Source: Campanula takesimana (lineage: Eukaryota; Streptophyta; Magnoliopsida; Asterales; Campanulaceae). Taken from it: a stretch of 64,000 bases of DNA. Shown piece after piece: positions 1 to 8,926 of this stretch. A program made the position numbers and the translations under genes. Every line of letters begins with the position of its first letter. Position 1 is the stretch's first letter. The notes below the pieces were generated by a model. The model was not told the DNA's origin. It did not search any database and was given only the letters and a program-made list of their open reading frames with translations. The DNA lies in contig JAOWBW010000484.1 of the NCBI GenBank assembly GCA_026119855.1, positions 558,001 to 622,000 on the forward strand, read 5' to 3'.

Positions 1-480
1 TCTTTTCCTTTCTTTTCTACTTCATCTCATCTCTCTCTTTTACTTTAACCAAATGTGCAATCACCCAAATCATTTTGGGACATGACTCTAATGATCACCT
101 CATCTCATTGAGGTTGGTTAAGGAGTCATCTCCTACATTCCAAATCCTATTTTAAATCCCCCCTTTTCATGACTTAAAGAAGAAGAAGAAGAACATTTCC
201 TTCATGTAGATTTTGATCAAGCAAGACCAACTTTAGTTGGGCGAGATGGGCGTTTCGGTACTTCCCATCTCGTAATCTAACCCCCGAACCTCAAAACAAA
301 GAATCTCTGTTTTCGTAATCAAACTTAGGCTACAATCTATAGGTTTTTCTTATGTTCCTCAAAACATAGGTGGCGACTCTAAACAATCTAAAACAAGTTA
401 GACATCCTAGGATAACACACGCGCTCCAGCCTAAAGCCGTGGTTCCCCCGGGGTATCTACAGGACCCTCAAATGGGATGA
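1..480 (+). other. Leader / LTR 3' end of Tat-0, no gene
   Basis: This stretch is CT-rich at the left edge and A-rich in the middle, with no long reading frame. It holds a TGGCGACTC core at about 372-380, which resembles the arginine-tRNA-type primer site of Tat/Ogre elements, and an LTR-like terminus GGGGTATCTACA at 450-461. I cannot fix the LTR boundary because the partner LTR is not in view. Confidence 0.5.
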
Positions 481-1671
481 TTGGTGGAAAAGTTGAAACA
501 AATGGAAGAAAGGTTTGAAGGGGTGAACGAGAAGAAGTCCACCTTGGGAATCACCGATCCCGATAAAATTGTTCCCCTCCCTCACAGATTTAAAATGCCA
601 GGGATTTATAAGTTTCATGGAACTGCTTGCCCCCAGACTCATCTCATTGCCTACAGCTTAGCAATGAGGGCGAAGGGTTGTACCGTGCAACAAATGGCCA
701 ATCAGTTTCAACTATCTTTGAGAGGAAATGCACTCAAATGGTTCTTCAACCTAAAAGATGAATCTCGGGTCACATGGGACCAGATCAAAGAAGCATTCCT
801 CACCAAATACCGGTCTAACTTGGAATGGGAAACCAATCGCACTGACTTGCAAGGGTCACCCTGCAAAAGAACGACGAACCAATTGGTGAATTTTACAAGA
901 GATGGAATTACAAGCTTGGAGAAATTTCCAACCCGCCCACTGAGGATGAACAACTAGATATTTTTCAGTCATGCTTGAAACCTCAATTGCGAGCGTTGAT
1001 CATTCACCACTTTTACCCCAATCTCCGGGCTATGGTAACCGCAGGTTCCAAGTTTGAGAAAAATCTCAGCGAGCAGTCCTCCGCCCAAGGTAGTGGTAAT
1101 TCCTACAGATATCACCCTCCGACGACCTGCAAAGGGAAAGAAACCCCAGGGGAAGTTAACAACATCCAAGGGGAAAACCCGAGACAAGCTCTACAAAGGG
1201 CCAAACACTCGGAGAGACGCCCGTATGTGAGGTTTGAAGATTTTGGGATGCCTATGAGCAAGGTATTTGAGGGGCTATTCAAGCAAGGCCTTGTAAAGCC
1301 TTTAGTTAACTACCAACCTAGGAACCCCGAGAAACACCTCGACAAAAGTAGGAGGTGTGCCTTTCACAATTATCACGGACACAACACCGATGAATGTTCC
1401 ATGGTAAAGCGCATCATCCTCGACCTGATTGACAAGGGGAAGCTTGAACACCCTCGTGGTCCAAATGTAGTCAACAACCCTTTCCCCGACAACAGTGCCA
1501 TCAACATGATTGAGTTTGGGCAAAACAGCGTGAACATGATTGAGCTTGGGGAACCAGCACCGGTAACCTTCTTGGAATTTAATACCCCACTGATGGAAAT
1601 CGGGAAAAGATGGAAAGACATCTTGTGGGCATGTATACAAAAGGGAGAGATAAAATGCCCCCCAGATTGTA
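481..1671 (+). pseudogene. gag of Tat-0 (frameshifted, 3'-truncated)
   Basis: Capsid-like Gag of a Tat-lineage gypsy element. The first part (481 to about 850) contains a typical Gag core, with HGTACPQTHL, LKWFFNLK and TWDQIKEAF motifs. At about 845-855 the frame shifts; the second frame (open from about 860 and continuing through 975-1671) completes the core and reaches a zinc-knuckle-like motif CAFHNYHGHNTDEC at about 1356-1397. The reading frame then runs out inside the Tat-1 LTR and stops at 1742, so the last residues are not Gag. Compared with the Tat-1 Gag, the C-terminal linker and all of the protease are missing. The gene is dead in its present form. Confidence 0.8.
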
Positions 1672-2429
1672 TGATTATTTTTATTTACAAAAGGAATATT
1701 CTTAACGACATTAAAATTATGAGAGTCGCCACGCCGTTTTAATTAAAGCCAAAACATTGAAAAAAGCATTTTTAGTGGGTTCGGGGTCAAATTACAACAA
1801 GAGAAGAATATTGAACGTTATCACTCCTATTGCCCGAATTGATCGGTCTTTCTATCATGATGCGGTGTATGTAGTGTGTTAGTGATTTAGACCGGATCCG
1901 AAGATTGCCTACGTTCCTCTCAATGTGAGAAGCTCAGGTCAGCGTAGTTCGCAGAGAATTAGAATAGGCAGAAGAATCGGGATCATGCATAATGAGGGGG
2001 AATTACCTAAAGATTAGGGTTTAGAAGTAGTTCCTAGATCATCCTCGGTTGATGAACCCTCGATCATCATCGGCTATGAAATAACATGTAATTATGAAGA
2101 TCGCAACCCTAAATATAGCATAAATAAGGTTTTAATCTATGAACACGATGAACATATGAAGAACATATATGAACATATGAATGAACATGCAAAGCATATG
2201 AAGAAACTATGAATAAACATGCAAGAACATGAATATTAAAGATCTATATTAAAAATAATGCAAGAATGTGAAGAAATAAGTTAGAAAACTTACCTATGTT
2301 GGCAAGAAATAAACCTTGATCTTCTTGGAGGTTTGAATGCTAATTAGAGAGAAAAATAGTGTTTAAGAACTCTCAAATTCGGACTTAGAGCTCTCAAAAT
2401 CGGATCCCTAAACCAATAGCATGGATTGG

Positions 2430-2439
2430 TTTATATAGT
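2430..2439 (-). promoter_or_regulatory. TATA box of the Tat-1 LTR
   Basis: Minus-strand CTATATAAAC lies about 330 bp inside the LTR from its 5' end, where a Pol II start for the genomic RNA would be expected. The same box recurs at 16431-16440 in the other LTR. Confidence 0.6.
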
Positions 2440-2484
2440 AAACTGAGGGGAAGATCTGATGGTCCAGATCATCCAGGACAAAGA

Positions 2485-2568
2485 TGGCCGCCTGGCCATC
2501 CCTGAAGACGGTGACGAAAGTGGCCGCATGGCCAAGATCAACGCGGAGCAAGGTTGGCCGCGTGGCCA
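2485..2568. repeat. Three palindromes TGGCCGCNTGGCCA in the LTR
   Basis: Copies start at 2485, 2521 and 2555 (spacing 36 and 34 bp), with centre bases that vary while the TGGCC/GGCCA arms are kept. The same trio is in the other LTR at 16485, 16521 and 16555. Further copies stand before each PMD gene (3787, 3821 and 3905; and the 6595-6750 cluster). Confidence 0.9.
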
Positions 2569-2770
2569 AGGCTGCCGGCTGACTTGATTCTTAAGCTAGG
2601 GTTTCACTGTTGCTTTATGGTAACCCTAAGTTGCCTATTTTGATGGATTTTGTCATAAATGAGATATATTGGGAATCCGGGACAAGTCTTTGCAAGGTTT
2701 CTAATTCCTATAAAGTCCTTGTATTTTGGGGAAAGTCCTAATAAACTCATTTTCAGGTCGGGTACTAACA

Positions 2771-4103
2771 GTAGCCCCTCGGCGACGCTTCTTGCAAGGC
2801 AATGTGGGGTCGACGATAAGAGAAGGATCCGTCTGAAACATGAGTTTCAAAACAGATGAAAGGTAAGGGAACGGCTGAACCTTGGCAGGCGACCTACGTA
2901 TCCGCGGGGGAATCAAGCCAAACGTAGTTCAAATCTGATGGGAAATTGGAATAACTGTCCACTTGTGGGGAGCAACGTCTTCTGCTGGGGAAAATGCACT
3001 TGCTGGGGATGAGAGATAACCGCGTCGGTCGGGTGGCTGGACCTTTTCAGGTTTCCTACGTATCCTCTGAGGAATCAAGCCGGTCGTAGTTCGGATCTAC
3101 TGGGGATAAAACGAGATATCGGACTCCTGCTAGGGATAATAAACCTACGGGCACTATCCTGTACGAAGAACGAATCATTCGTAAGCAATGAAGTTATTTG
3201 GGAAAAATGAAGACTACGTCATCTAAATAATCCCAAGATGGAATGGTAAACGCAATCAGGATCGCCAGGGTTCCTGCCGATCGCGCCAAAGTAATAGGTG
3301 TCGGGTCTCTCGTGAATAGAACACGCCGAGGCTTCTGCCAACCACGATCGATCTAGGATGCGTATGTCATAGAGGCGCCGAAGTCTCTACAACCATACGA
3401 ATCTTAATAATAGATGCTGAATCTTTCACAAATAGAAACGCCGAGGCTTCTGCCAATTACGATTGATAAAGGATGGTATGTCATAGAGGCGCCGAAGTCT
3501 CTACAATCATACGAATCCTAATAATAGATGCTGGATCTTTCGCAAATAGAAACGCCGAGGCTTCTGCCTATTACGATTGATCTAGGATACGCATGTCATA
3601 GAGGCGCCGAAGTCTCTACAATCATACGAATCCTAAGCAAATATTTGGTGAAGAATAGAAATTTTAAGGGGCTTTCCGTACCCAAAGGTAACGAATATCA
3701 GTCAAAGTAGTGTTAAAGGCATTTAAAATGAAATAATAGGGAAAAGATCAGGGGCAAAAGTGGAATTTTATCTGAAGGGGCAAGGTTGGCCGCGTGGCCA
3801 AACACACGAATTTGCAATAGTGGCCACGTGACCAAGACCGTTGAGTGGTCAGATCTCCTTCACGCGGATCGCTGATCTGACGGCTGGGGTTGCAAGGGCG
3901 AAGGTGGCCGCGTGGCCAAGGCTGCCGATGGGCTGACTCCTTGGTCACATCACCAGACACCTCCCCTCTTCTTCTTCTTTCTTCTTTCTTCTTCTTCCTT
4001 CCTCCATTGTTGACGAGTTAGGGAGAGAAAATTGAGTTTTTAGAGAGAGAAAGCTCGGATTTTGATAATTTTGAAGATTTCATTTCACATAATTCTTGGA
4101 GAT
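2771..4103. other. 3' non-coding region of Tat-1 upstream of PMD-A
   Basis: No gene is seen. From left to right it holds two copies of the stem-loop motif of the GGCTTGATTCC type (about 2891-2930 and 3056-3092, in the minus-strand sense), a three-copy tandem repeat of about 114 bp (3307-3640), three palindromes (3787-3800, 3821-3834, 3905-3918) and a long CT-rich tract at 3961-4006. In the PMD-A direction the tract resembles a plant pyrimidine patch near a transcription start. The minus-strand sequence abutting the LTR (2771-2785) contains GAGGGGC and may be a weak polypurine tract. Confidence 0.7.
3307..3640. repeat. Tandem repeat, ~114-bp unit x3
   Basis: The phrase GCCGAGGCTTCTGCC recurs at about 3325, 3440 and 3553, each followed by GTCATAGAGGCGCCGAAG and CATACGAATC. 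The period is 113-115 bp. Tandem arrays next to the 3' LTR are typical of the hypervariable 3' region of Tat/Ogre elements. Confidence 0.9.
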
Positions 4104-6321
4104 ATGGCGGATTGGATCAATGAGGCATTATTTAGAGATTTTCCGGGCCATGGTGGGTATATGATTCCACAACAAGAGCCACAAGGAGAGGGGCACGGTA
4201 ATGCTCAGGGCGCAGGGAATGTCGGGGCTGATCCAAGAGCGGGCTTTGAAGCGGCGCCCTTGATTCCACGGGGCGGTTTGAGACCACGAGCCGCGACTCG
4301 GAATTATCGCGATAATCTGCTGCGGTCCACGTTCGACCAAGATTACGATTTTTACATCGACTCTGAGCGTCATTGGTTGATGGGGCTTCCGGAGACGCGG
4401 GAGGTAAATTTCGAATTTTCATTCCTCTCCTTCTCGCACATTTGTATGTTTTATGCACATAATATGAAATGCTAGAATAATGGAATGCTAGAATTTAAAT
4501 TGCTGGAATTGTAAATTGCTAGAATGGTAACATACCTGTGCTGTGTTTACCTGCAGAGGATCAAGGCTCATGGGTCCACAGTGACTATGGGTAAACTGTG
4601 GGCGTCCCTGCCGGAGGGACCGGGCGGTTTGCGTGCTCGGATCGAGGCTATGGGCTTTGGCCCATTCTTTGACAGTGTCCGTATGGTTGGGGCTACCCTG
4701 AAGGTTGCAGCGGTGATAGAGGTGTGCCGGGAGTTCTGGTGGGATACCACCCATACTTTCCACTTTAGTTGGGGAGAGATTACCATCACGCCGACGGATT
4801 TCGCGGCCATCACAGGGTTGAGGTTTACCGGTACCCCTTTGCCTTTTGATGAGAGCTTGGCGGAGCGGCGGGACTATAGACAGGCTCTGCTGGGAGTCGA
4901 CACCGACCTGGGAGGAGGTGTCAAGGGTTATGGAATGGAGGCCGGGAAGGTGAATCGCTTGGTGGAGATGGCTATTGAGGCCTTTAGTAGGGGGGAATAT
5001 GATTTGGATTGCTTGGTCCGGCTGTTCTTATGGTACAGCTTTTTAGAGATTTTGTTTCCCAGTGGGGCTACTGTCTACCGGTACTCACTGCTAGGGGCTC
5101 TTGTGGACTTGGACTTAGTCGGTGGGATTTCTTGGGGTGGAGCCGGTTTGGCTGAGATTTACCGGGCTTTGGACCATTGCTCGAGGGCTAGCTCGTCGGC
5201 CTTTAACGGGTTCCAGTTCGCCTTTGAGGTATGCTCTTGACTACCCTTCTTTTCACTTGTTGAGATTTCTGTTCTATCTTTTTGGTCTGAAACATCTCTC
5301 TCATTATATGCACAGGCTTGGGTGTACGAGGTCTTCGGTGTCGCCCCTTTTCAGTTGGTGATGAGTGCCAACAAGGTTGTCCCCATCATGTCGTACTGGT
5401 GCAAGGGCAACAGGGCTCCTTCCCGCCGAAACCGGGACAGGAAGACAGTGGATGCTGCTGATCTGAGGAGGGTGTTTGCGATGTCTGAGCCTGTTGGAGT
5501 TAGATTTTACCCATGGATCTCGGCCAATGAGGCTTCGGTGGGTCCCTATGTAGTGGATTTGACCGCTTCTAGGGTTCTGCTTGTGGGTCTCACTGGGGAG
5601 GCCATGTATCTCGGGGAGAGGGTGGTTCGTCAGCACAGGGCTGGTGCGTTACCGTGGGCTCCTTATGACCCTCCTCGGGATATGCTCCGTCCCGCGAGTT
5701 TGGCGACTTTTTTGGCTCCCACTCCGGCAGAGCATTACAGGGGGGGTGACGATTATGCCGGCTATGTACGGACGCGGCTGGTCAGTCCACAGGTACGGGC
5801 TAGGATGTTGTCTGGAGAGGGGTCGAGCTCGGCCCGTTATGTTGGTCGGAGTCGGCCTTTGGTTGACATGCCCCTTCGCTCGAGTAGCGTGAGAGTGATG
5901 AGGGGTGGCCGGGAGGTGGAGCTTAGCTTGGAGCCGACTGATGCAGATCTTGTTGAGGAGACATTCATTCCTCCGCCCGACGCTGGGGTACGGCTTTGTG
6001 CTTTATATCAGTCATGTTCGCACACACTTATTTCTTTCTGCCTTGTAATCCTTGCATTGGTTTCCTTCTCAGGTGACTCGGGAGGCATATATCCGTTCAG
6101 CTCGGCGGGAGAACGTGTTGATGCGCTTACTGAGGGAGGCGTACCATTCATGTACTTGTCAGAGGGACGACGTTGTGTCACCCCAGCGTCGGGAATGGTC
6201 TCCGAATGGTGCGGGCTCTTCTCATATTGGTGGTCGAGCGGTCCGGGGACGGAGTTCGGGTGCCGGTAGCTCTCGGGCTTTAGCGTGGCGTGGAGATACC
6301 ACGGAGGAAGATTCTGACTAG
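4104..6321 (+). CDS. PMD-A: four-exon plant mobile domain protein, antisense within Tat-1
   Basis: Exons 4104-4403, 4557-5228, 5316-5987 and 6073-6321 join through GT...AG introns, all in phase 0, giving about 630 residues with no stop. The start is the ATG at 4104 (MADWINEALF), behind a CT-rich tract. Exon 2 carries the PMD hallmarks: FHFSWGEITITPTDFAAITG, then LEILFPSG and ISWGGAGLAEIY, as in MAIN/MAIL-type plant mobile domains. Exon 3 has YPWIS and MYLGERVVRQ motifs, and exon 4 is an arginine- and serine-rich tail. In host genes this domain is linked to gene silencing and genome stability; its role in a transposon is unknown. The gene runs opposite to gag-pol, which would protect its introns during retrotransposition. 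Tat-2 carries a broken homologue with the last intron at the same position and phase. Confidence 0.85.
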
Positions 6322-6899
6322 GCGGGGCCCATCTTTCCATCTTTATTTCCTACACTGTTAGCTAGTAGAGAGCAGAGGGATATGTATGTACAGAACAAAT
6401 ATATAAAATGCATGTATGTATATTATGCTTAAAAATGCAGTTTTATTATGGGAGCCTACTTGTGCAAACTAGTTATTTTACAAATGTCCCTAATTTTATA
6501 CAATGCATGAGCCGTGGAAGGGGGCAGGTACGTAGTTGCATGGATCCGTCACGGAGTGGGAAGAAACAAGCTGGATTTCTGCATGGAGCAAAGTTGGCCG
6601 CATGGCCATGGCGAGGCATAGAGCAATGTTGGCCGCCTGGCCATGGCAAGATCCGGAGCAAAGCTGGCCGCGTGGCCTAGGACGAAGTTGGCCGCCCGGC
6701 CAAGGACAATATCGGCCGCGGGGCCAAGGGCATATGTGGCCGCGTGGCCAAATCATGCGCCGCCTCCGGTTTTCCTTTTCCTGGCAAGAATCGGGAGTTG
6801 TGCAGTATTTAATGAACCCTTTGCAGCCACAAAAACGTACCAGCAACTTTTTGAGCAGTTTTTTGAGTTCCTTTTTAGCCAATTTTCTTGCTCTTTGCC
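6322..6899. other. Region between PMD-A and PMD-B with palindrome cluster
   Basis: No gene is seen. It contains the PMD-A 3' end, an AT-rich stretch (6370-6500), six palindromes at 6595-6750 and a possible TATA-like TATTTAATG at about 6805 ahead of the PMD-B ATG. It is probably the PMD-B promoter. Confidence 0.6.
6595..6750. repeat. Six-copy palindrome cluster upstream of PMD-B
   Basis: Copies of TGGCCGCNNGGCCA start at 6595, 6630, 6665, 6689, 6713 and 6737. The spacings are 35, 35, 24, 24 and 24 bp, so the two classes differ by about one helical turn. The arms are kept while the two central bases vary (AT, CT, GT, CC, GG, GT). The intervening bases are not conserved, so this is not a simple minisatellite. 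Confidence 0.9.
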
Positions 6900-8333
6900 A
6901 TGGATCAAGAGGCTAGAATCACAAGTCTTGAGAAGAAAGTCTTTATAACCTCTTTGGAGAAGTGGGTTGCCAAACTTCCTGGTTCGAGTCGTAGGAAACT
7001 TGATGAACGATATGGGATAAAGTGTCTTTGGTCACTTTTGCACATGAACTCTAATACCAACCTCTTGCAAGCTTGTGGTAAATTTTGGAATGATACCCTC
7101 CATGTCTTCAACTTTTCATTCAACGAGATAACACCCACTTATGAAGACATCGCAGCATTATGTGGCTACGAAGGGAAGGATAAAGTTGCCTTGCCTTTTG
7201 ACTTCGTTTGCTTGAGGGATAAGTTGGTGACCTTTGGCGTACCCGCGGATGACTTTAATAGGTATGCTAGGGGCGGTTATGTCGACCTTTCTTGGATGCC
7301 ACAACACTTCATGCATGCAGACGTGACATCTGACCGCTCCTTGGACCATCTTGCACTGTGCTTGTTTAGCTCTATCCTTTTCCCTTCTGAGGTGGGATTT
7401 GCCAGTGAAGGATGTTTGGGTATGGTGAACTTGGCTCGTTTGGGTTATGATATTGTACCGTCCATTCTTGGGGAGATGCTCTGTGGGATTCCCCATCTCG
7501 CTGCTTATAGTGGGATGCCTTGTGGTAGTGATAGGCTTTTGACCATGTGGTTGAAAGAGCGGCTTCGAGTAAATAAACCGGCGGCTTCTCTGAAAGTGGC
7601 CCCATGGATGCACCGCATTAGAGGCATGGTGGAGCGGTTTGAGGGCATGACTCTCAAAGGTTGGGAAAAGTATTTGGCGGAAATGGTGACTGACGACATT
7701 CAGTGGGTGGTGCCCCATTGGCACATTCACTCTGTGAGGGAGAAACAAGTGGGACTTCACATGATCAAAGTTCTGACCCTTTCTGGAACTACTTTTTACT
7801 ATCCCTCTAGAGTGCTTCGCCAGTGTGGTTTGGTGCAGACCATCCCGGAGGGTTGGGACGAGGAGAGAGATGATTTCCCTTTTGGGATACTTCAGTTGGA
7901 TGATAGTGCCTCAGTCCTTCTTTCTCAGATGTGGGGCGAGGCTGGCTTTAGTCGCAGGACTTTCCTCACACGCTCTAGCAACACCTTCCTGCCACGCGAG
8001 TATTTGGATTGGTATATGGGGAGACTTGGGCATGCGGAGCAGACTCTAGGGACCCTAAGGGGCACTATCTTGGGATCCTGTGCTCCAAGTTTCTCATTGA
8101 GAATTAAGGAGGCTGAGGCTTATGCGAGGAAGATGAGTAAGAGCGTGGCTAACGGAGGCGGAGAAGAAGTGGGGGCGTCAAAGAAGAGGAAAGGTGAAGA
8201 GGCTCCTAATGGCAAGGCTAAAGGTGTTAGCGAGTTCGAAAGAAGATTTTGTGAGAATCCTAGCAAGAAGAAAGTTCGCCGTGGGCAAAGCAAGAAGAAA
8301 GAGACCGAGGGCACAAATGGCACTAAGGAGTAA
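6900..8333 (+). CDS. PMD-B: single-exon PMD-like protein, antisense within Tat-1
   Basis: Intact frame of 477 residues from ATG 6900 (MDQEARITSL), the first ATG with a good context. The N-terminal third has FWNDTLHVFNFSFNEITPTY, the plant-mobile-domain signature. Later blocks shared with the Tat-2 and Tat-3 copies are IVPSILGEMLCG, LLTMWLKERL, DIQWVVPHW, TFYYPSRVLRQCG and YLDWY. The last 80 residues are strongly basic (KKRKGEE, KKKVRRGQSKKK) and look like nuclear localisation signals. It is opposite to gag-pol and lies between pol and PMD-A. Its sequence differs from PMD-A, so the element carries two separate PMD-type genes. Function unknown; it may affect silencing of the element or the host. 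Confidence 0.85.
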   Translation: MDQEARITSLEKKVFITSLEKWVAKLPGSSRRKLDERYGIKCLWSLLHMNSNTNLLQACGKFWNDTLHVFNFSFNEITPTYEDIAALCGYEGKDKVALPFDFVCLRDKLVTFGVPADDFNRYARGGYVDLSWMPQHFMHADVTSDRSLDHLALCLFSSILFPSEVGFASEGCLGMVNLARLGYDIVPSILGEMLCGIPHLAAYSGMPCGSDRLLTMWLKERLRVNKPAASLKVAPWMHRIRGMVERFEGMTLKGWEKYLAEMVTDDIQWVVPHWHIHSVREKQVGLHMIKVLTLSGTTFYYPSRVLRQCGLVQTIPEGWDEERDDFPFGILQLDDSASVLLSQMWGEAGFSRRTFLTRSSNTFLPREYLDWYMGRLGHAEQTLGTLRGTILGSCAPSFSLRIKEAEAYARKMSKSVANGGGEEVGASKKRKGEEAPNGKAKGVSEFERRFCENPSKKKVRRGQSKKKETEGTNGTKE

Positions 8334-8580
8334 TCCCGAGCGTCTCTCCATAGTCGTGCAGACACATTAGTTTAATTTAGTTTGCTTTTGTTTGAGTTTC
8401 AATTTCAGAATAGGTTATTCATTCAAAAAGTATGTCAAGCTTAGACTCATCAAATAAATGTTATCATGCAATGACTTATGGAAATAAAAGTTTTTGCTTT
8501 CAGAAAATACAACTTCTATCTTTATTGCTTAACAAGATTTGGATGTTTATTTGTTTTTTAGACCGCACCTTTTGAAAGGC

Positions 8581-8634
8581 TGCCTACGTTCCCCTTTTAC
8601 AAATAGGACTAAGGGGCTCAGGTCACCGTAGTTC
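8581..8634 (-). other. Conserved stem-loop motif, Tat-1 internal copy
   Basis: In gag-pol sense it reads GAACTACG...CCTGAGCCCC...GGGGAACGTAGGC. The outer stem is CTACG/CGTAG and the inner stem CCCCTT/AAGGGG. The equivalent Tat-2 copy (36671-36725) has CTCCTT/AAGGAG, a compensating change. Confidence 0.75.
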
Positions 8635-8698
8635 ATTCCAGTCAGACTAGAATGATTTTAAAGAAAGGGAAGATAGAAGGGGGAATGCTCTAACTTTT

Positions 8699-8796
8699 GC
8701 CTAGACCGCCCTTGCGGGTTTTCGATCTAGCGAGCTCTGTACGCACCCTTATTTTGCATAGACCGCCCTTTGCGGGTTTTCAGTCCATCGGGCTTC
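8699..8796 (-). repeat. Two CTAG-bounded hairpin repeats downstream of pol
   Basis: Two imperfect copies (8699-8735, 8757-8796). In gag-pol sense each has a GAAAACCCGC core followed by GGGCGG and, in the better copy, flanking CTAGAT/GTCTAG arms. The same element occurs twice in Tat-2 (36847-36884, 36915-36953) and once in Tat-3 (18603-18634), always just after integrase or where it would end. Confidence 0.75.
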
Positions 8797-8808
8797 TTTT
8801 TGCGTAGT

Positions 8809-8841
<33 letters not shown>

Positions 8842-8926
8842 GAGGGGAGTCTAGTCATAGTAACGTCCGAGTTTGCTGATGTTGACTGTTTCCTTAGGCG
8901 GGCTGCCATCCAAATTTGTCATTCTG

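Larger units (their letters stand above)
1..1671 (+). mobile_element. Tat-0: 5' part of a plus-strand Ty3/gypsy (Tat-type) element
   Basis: A leader or LTR end is followed by a gag gene on the plus strand, and the element is cut at 1671/1672 by the LTR of Tat-1. The left end runs out of the window. The leader has the TGGCGACTC motif at about 372-380 and ends in GGGGTATCTACA at about 450-461. The right end of Tat-3 shows the same plan (about 27782 and 27881) but is not recognisably the same sequence, so I treat the two as different elements. No protease or pol of this element is present. It could instead be the 5' part of Tat-3 if the two ends have simply diverged strongly. Confidence 0.7.
1672..2770 (-). 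repeat. 3' LTR of Tat-1 (outer ~45 bp missing)
   Basis: Direct repeat of 15670-16770, with three differences noticed by eye. In the element's sense it starts TGTTAGTACC at 2770. It contains a TATA box on the minus strand at about 2439-2430, three copies of the TGGCCGCNTGGCCA palindrome (2485, 2521, 2555) and one copy of the conserved stem-loop motif (1906-1950). The end at 1672 is blunt against Tat-0 gag. The equivalent LTR at 15625-16770 continues about 45 bp further to TGTGAATACC, so this copy is terminally truncated. Confidence 0.9.
8334..8926. other. Non-coding region between PMD-B and the pol remnant of Tat-1
   Basis: Holds the PMD-B 3' UTR (GCAGACACATTAGTTTA at about 8357 is conserved downstream of the Tat-3 PMD-B), one copy of the stem-loop motif (8581-8634, minus sense), two copies of a CTAG-bounded hairpin (8699-8735 and 8757-8796) and about 28 T residues at 8812-8839. 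On the minus strand the latter is a poly(A) run at the place where Tat-3 has an A11G9 polypurine tract. It is where the convergent transcripts of pol and PMD-B would end. Confidence 0.7.

Noticed and set aside
6595..6750. Regularly spaced palindromes resembling a CRISPR array
   Set aside because: Units are 14 bp with 10-21 bp between them, the sequence is a plant retrotransposon, and there are no cas genes.
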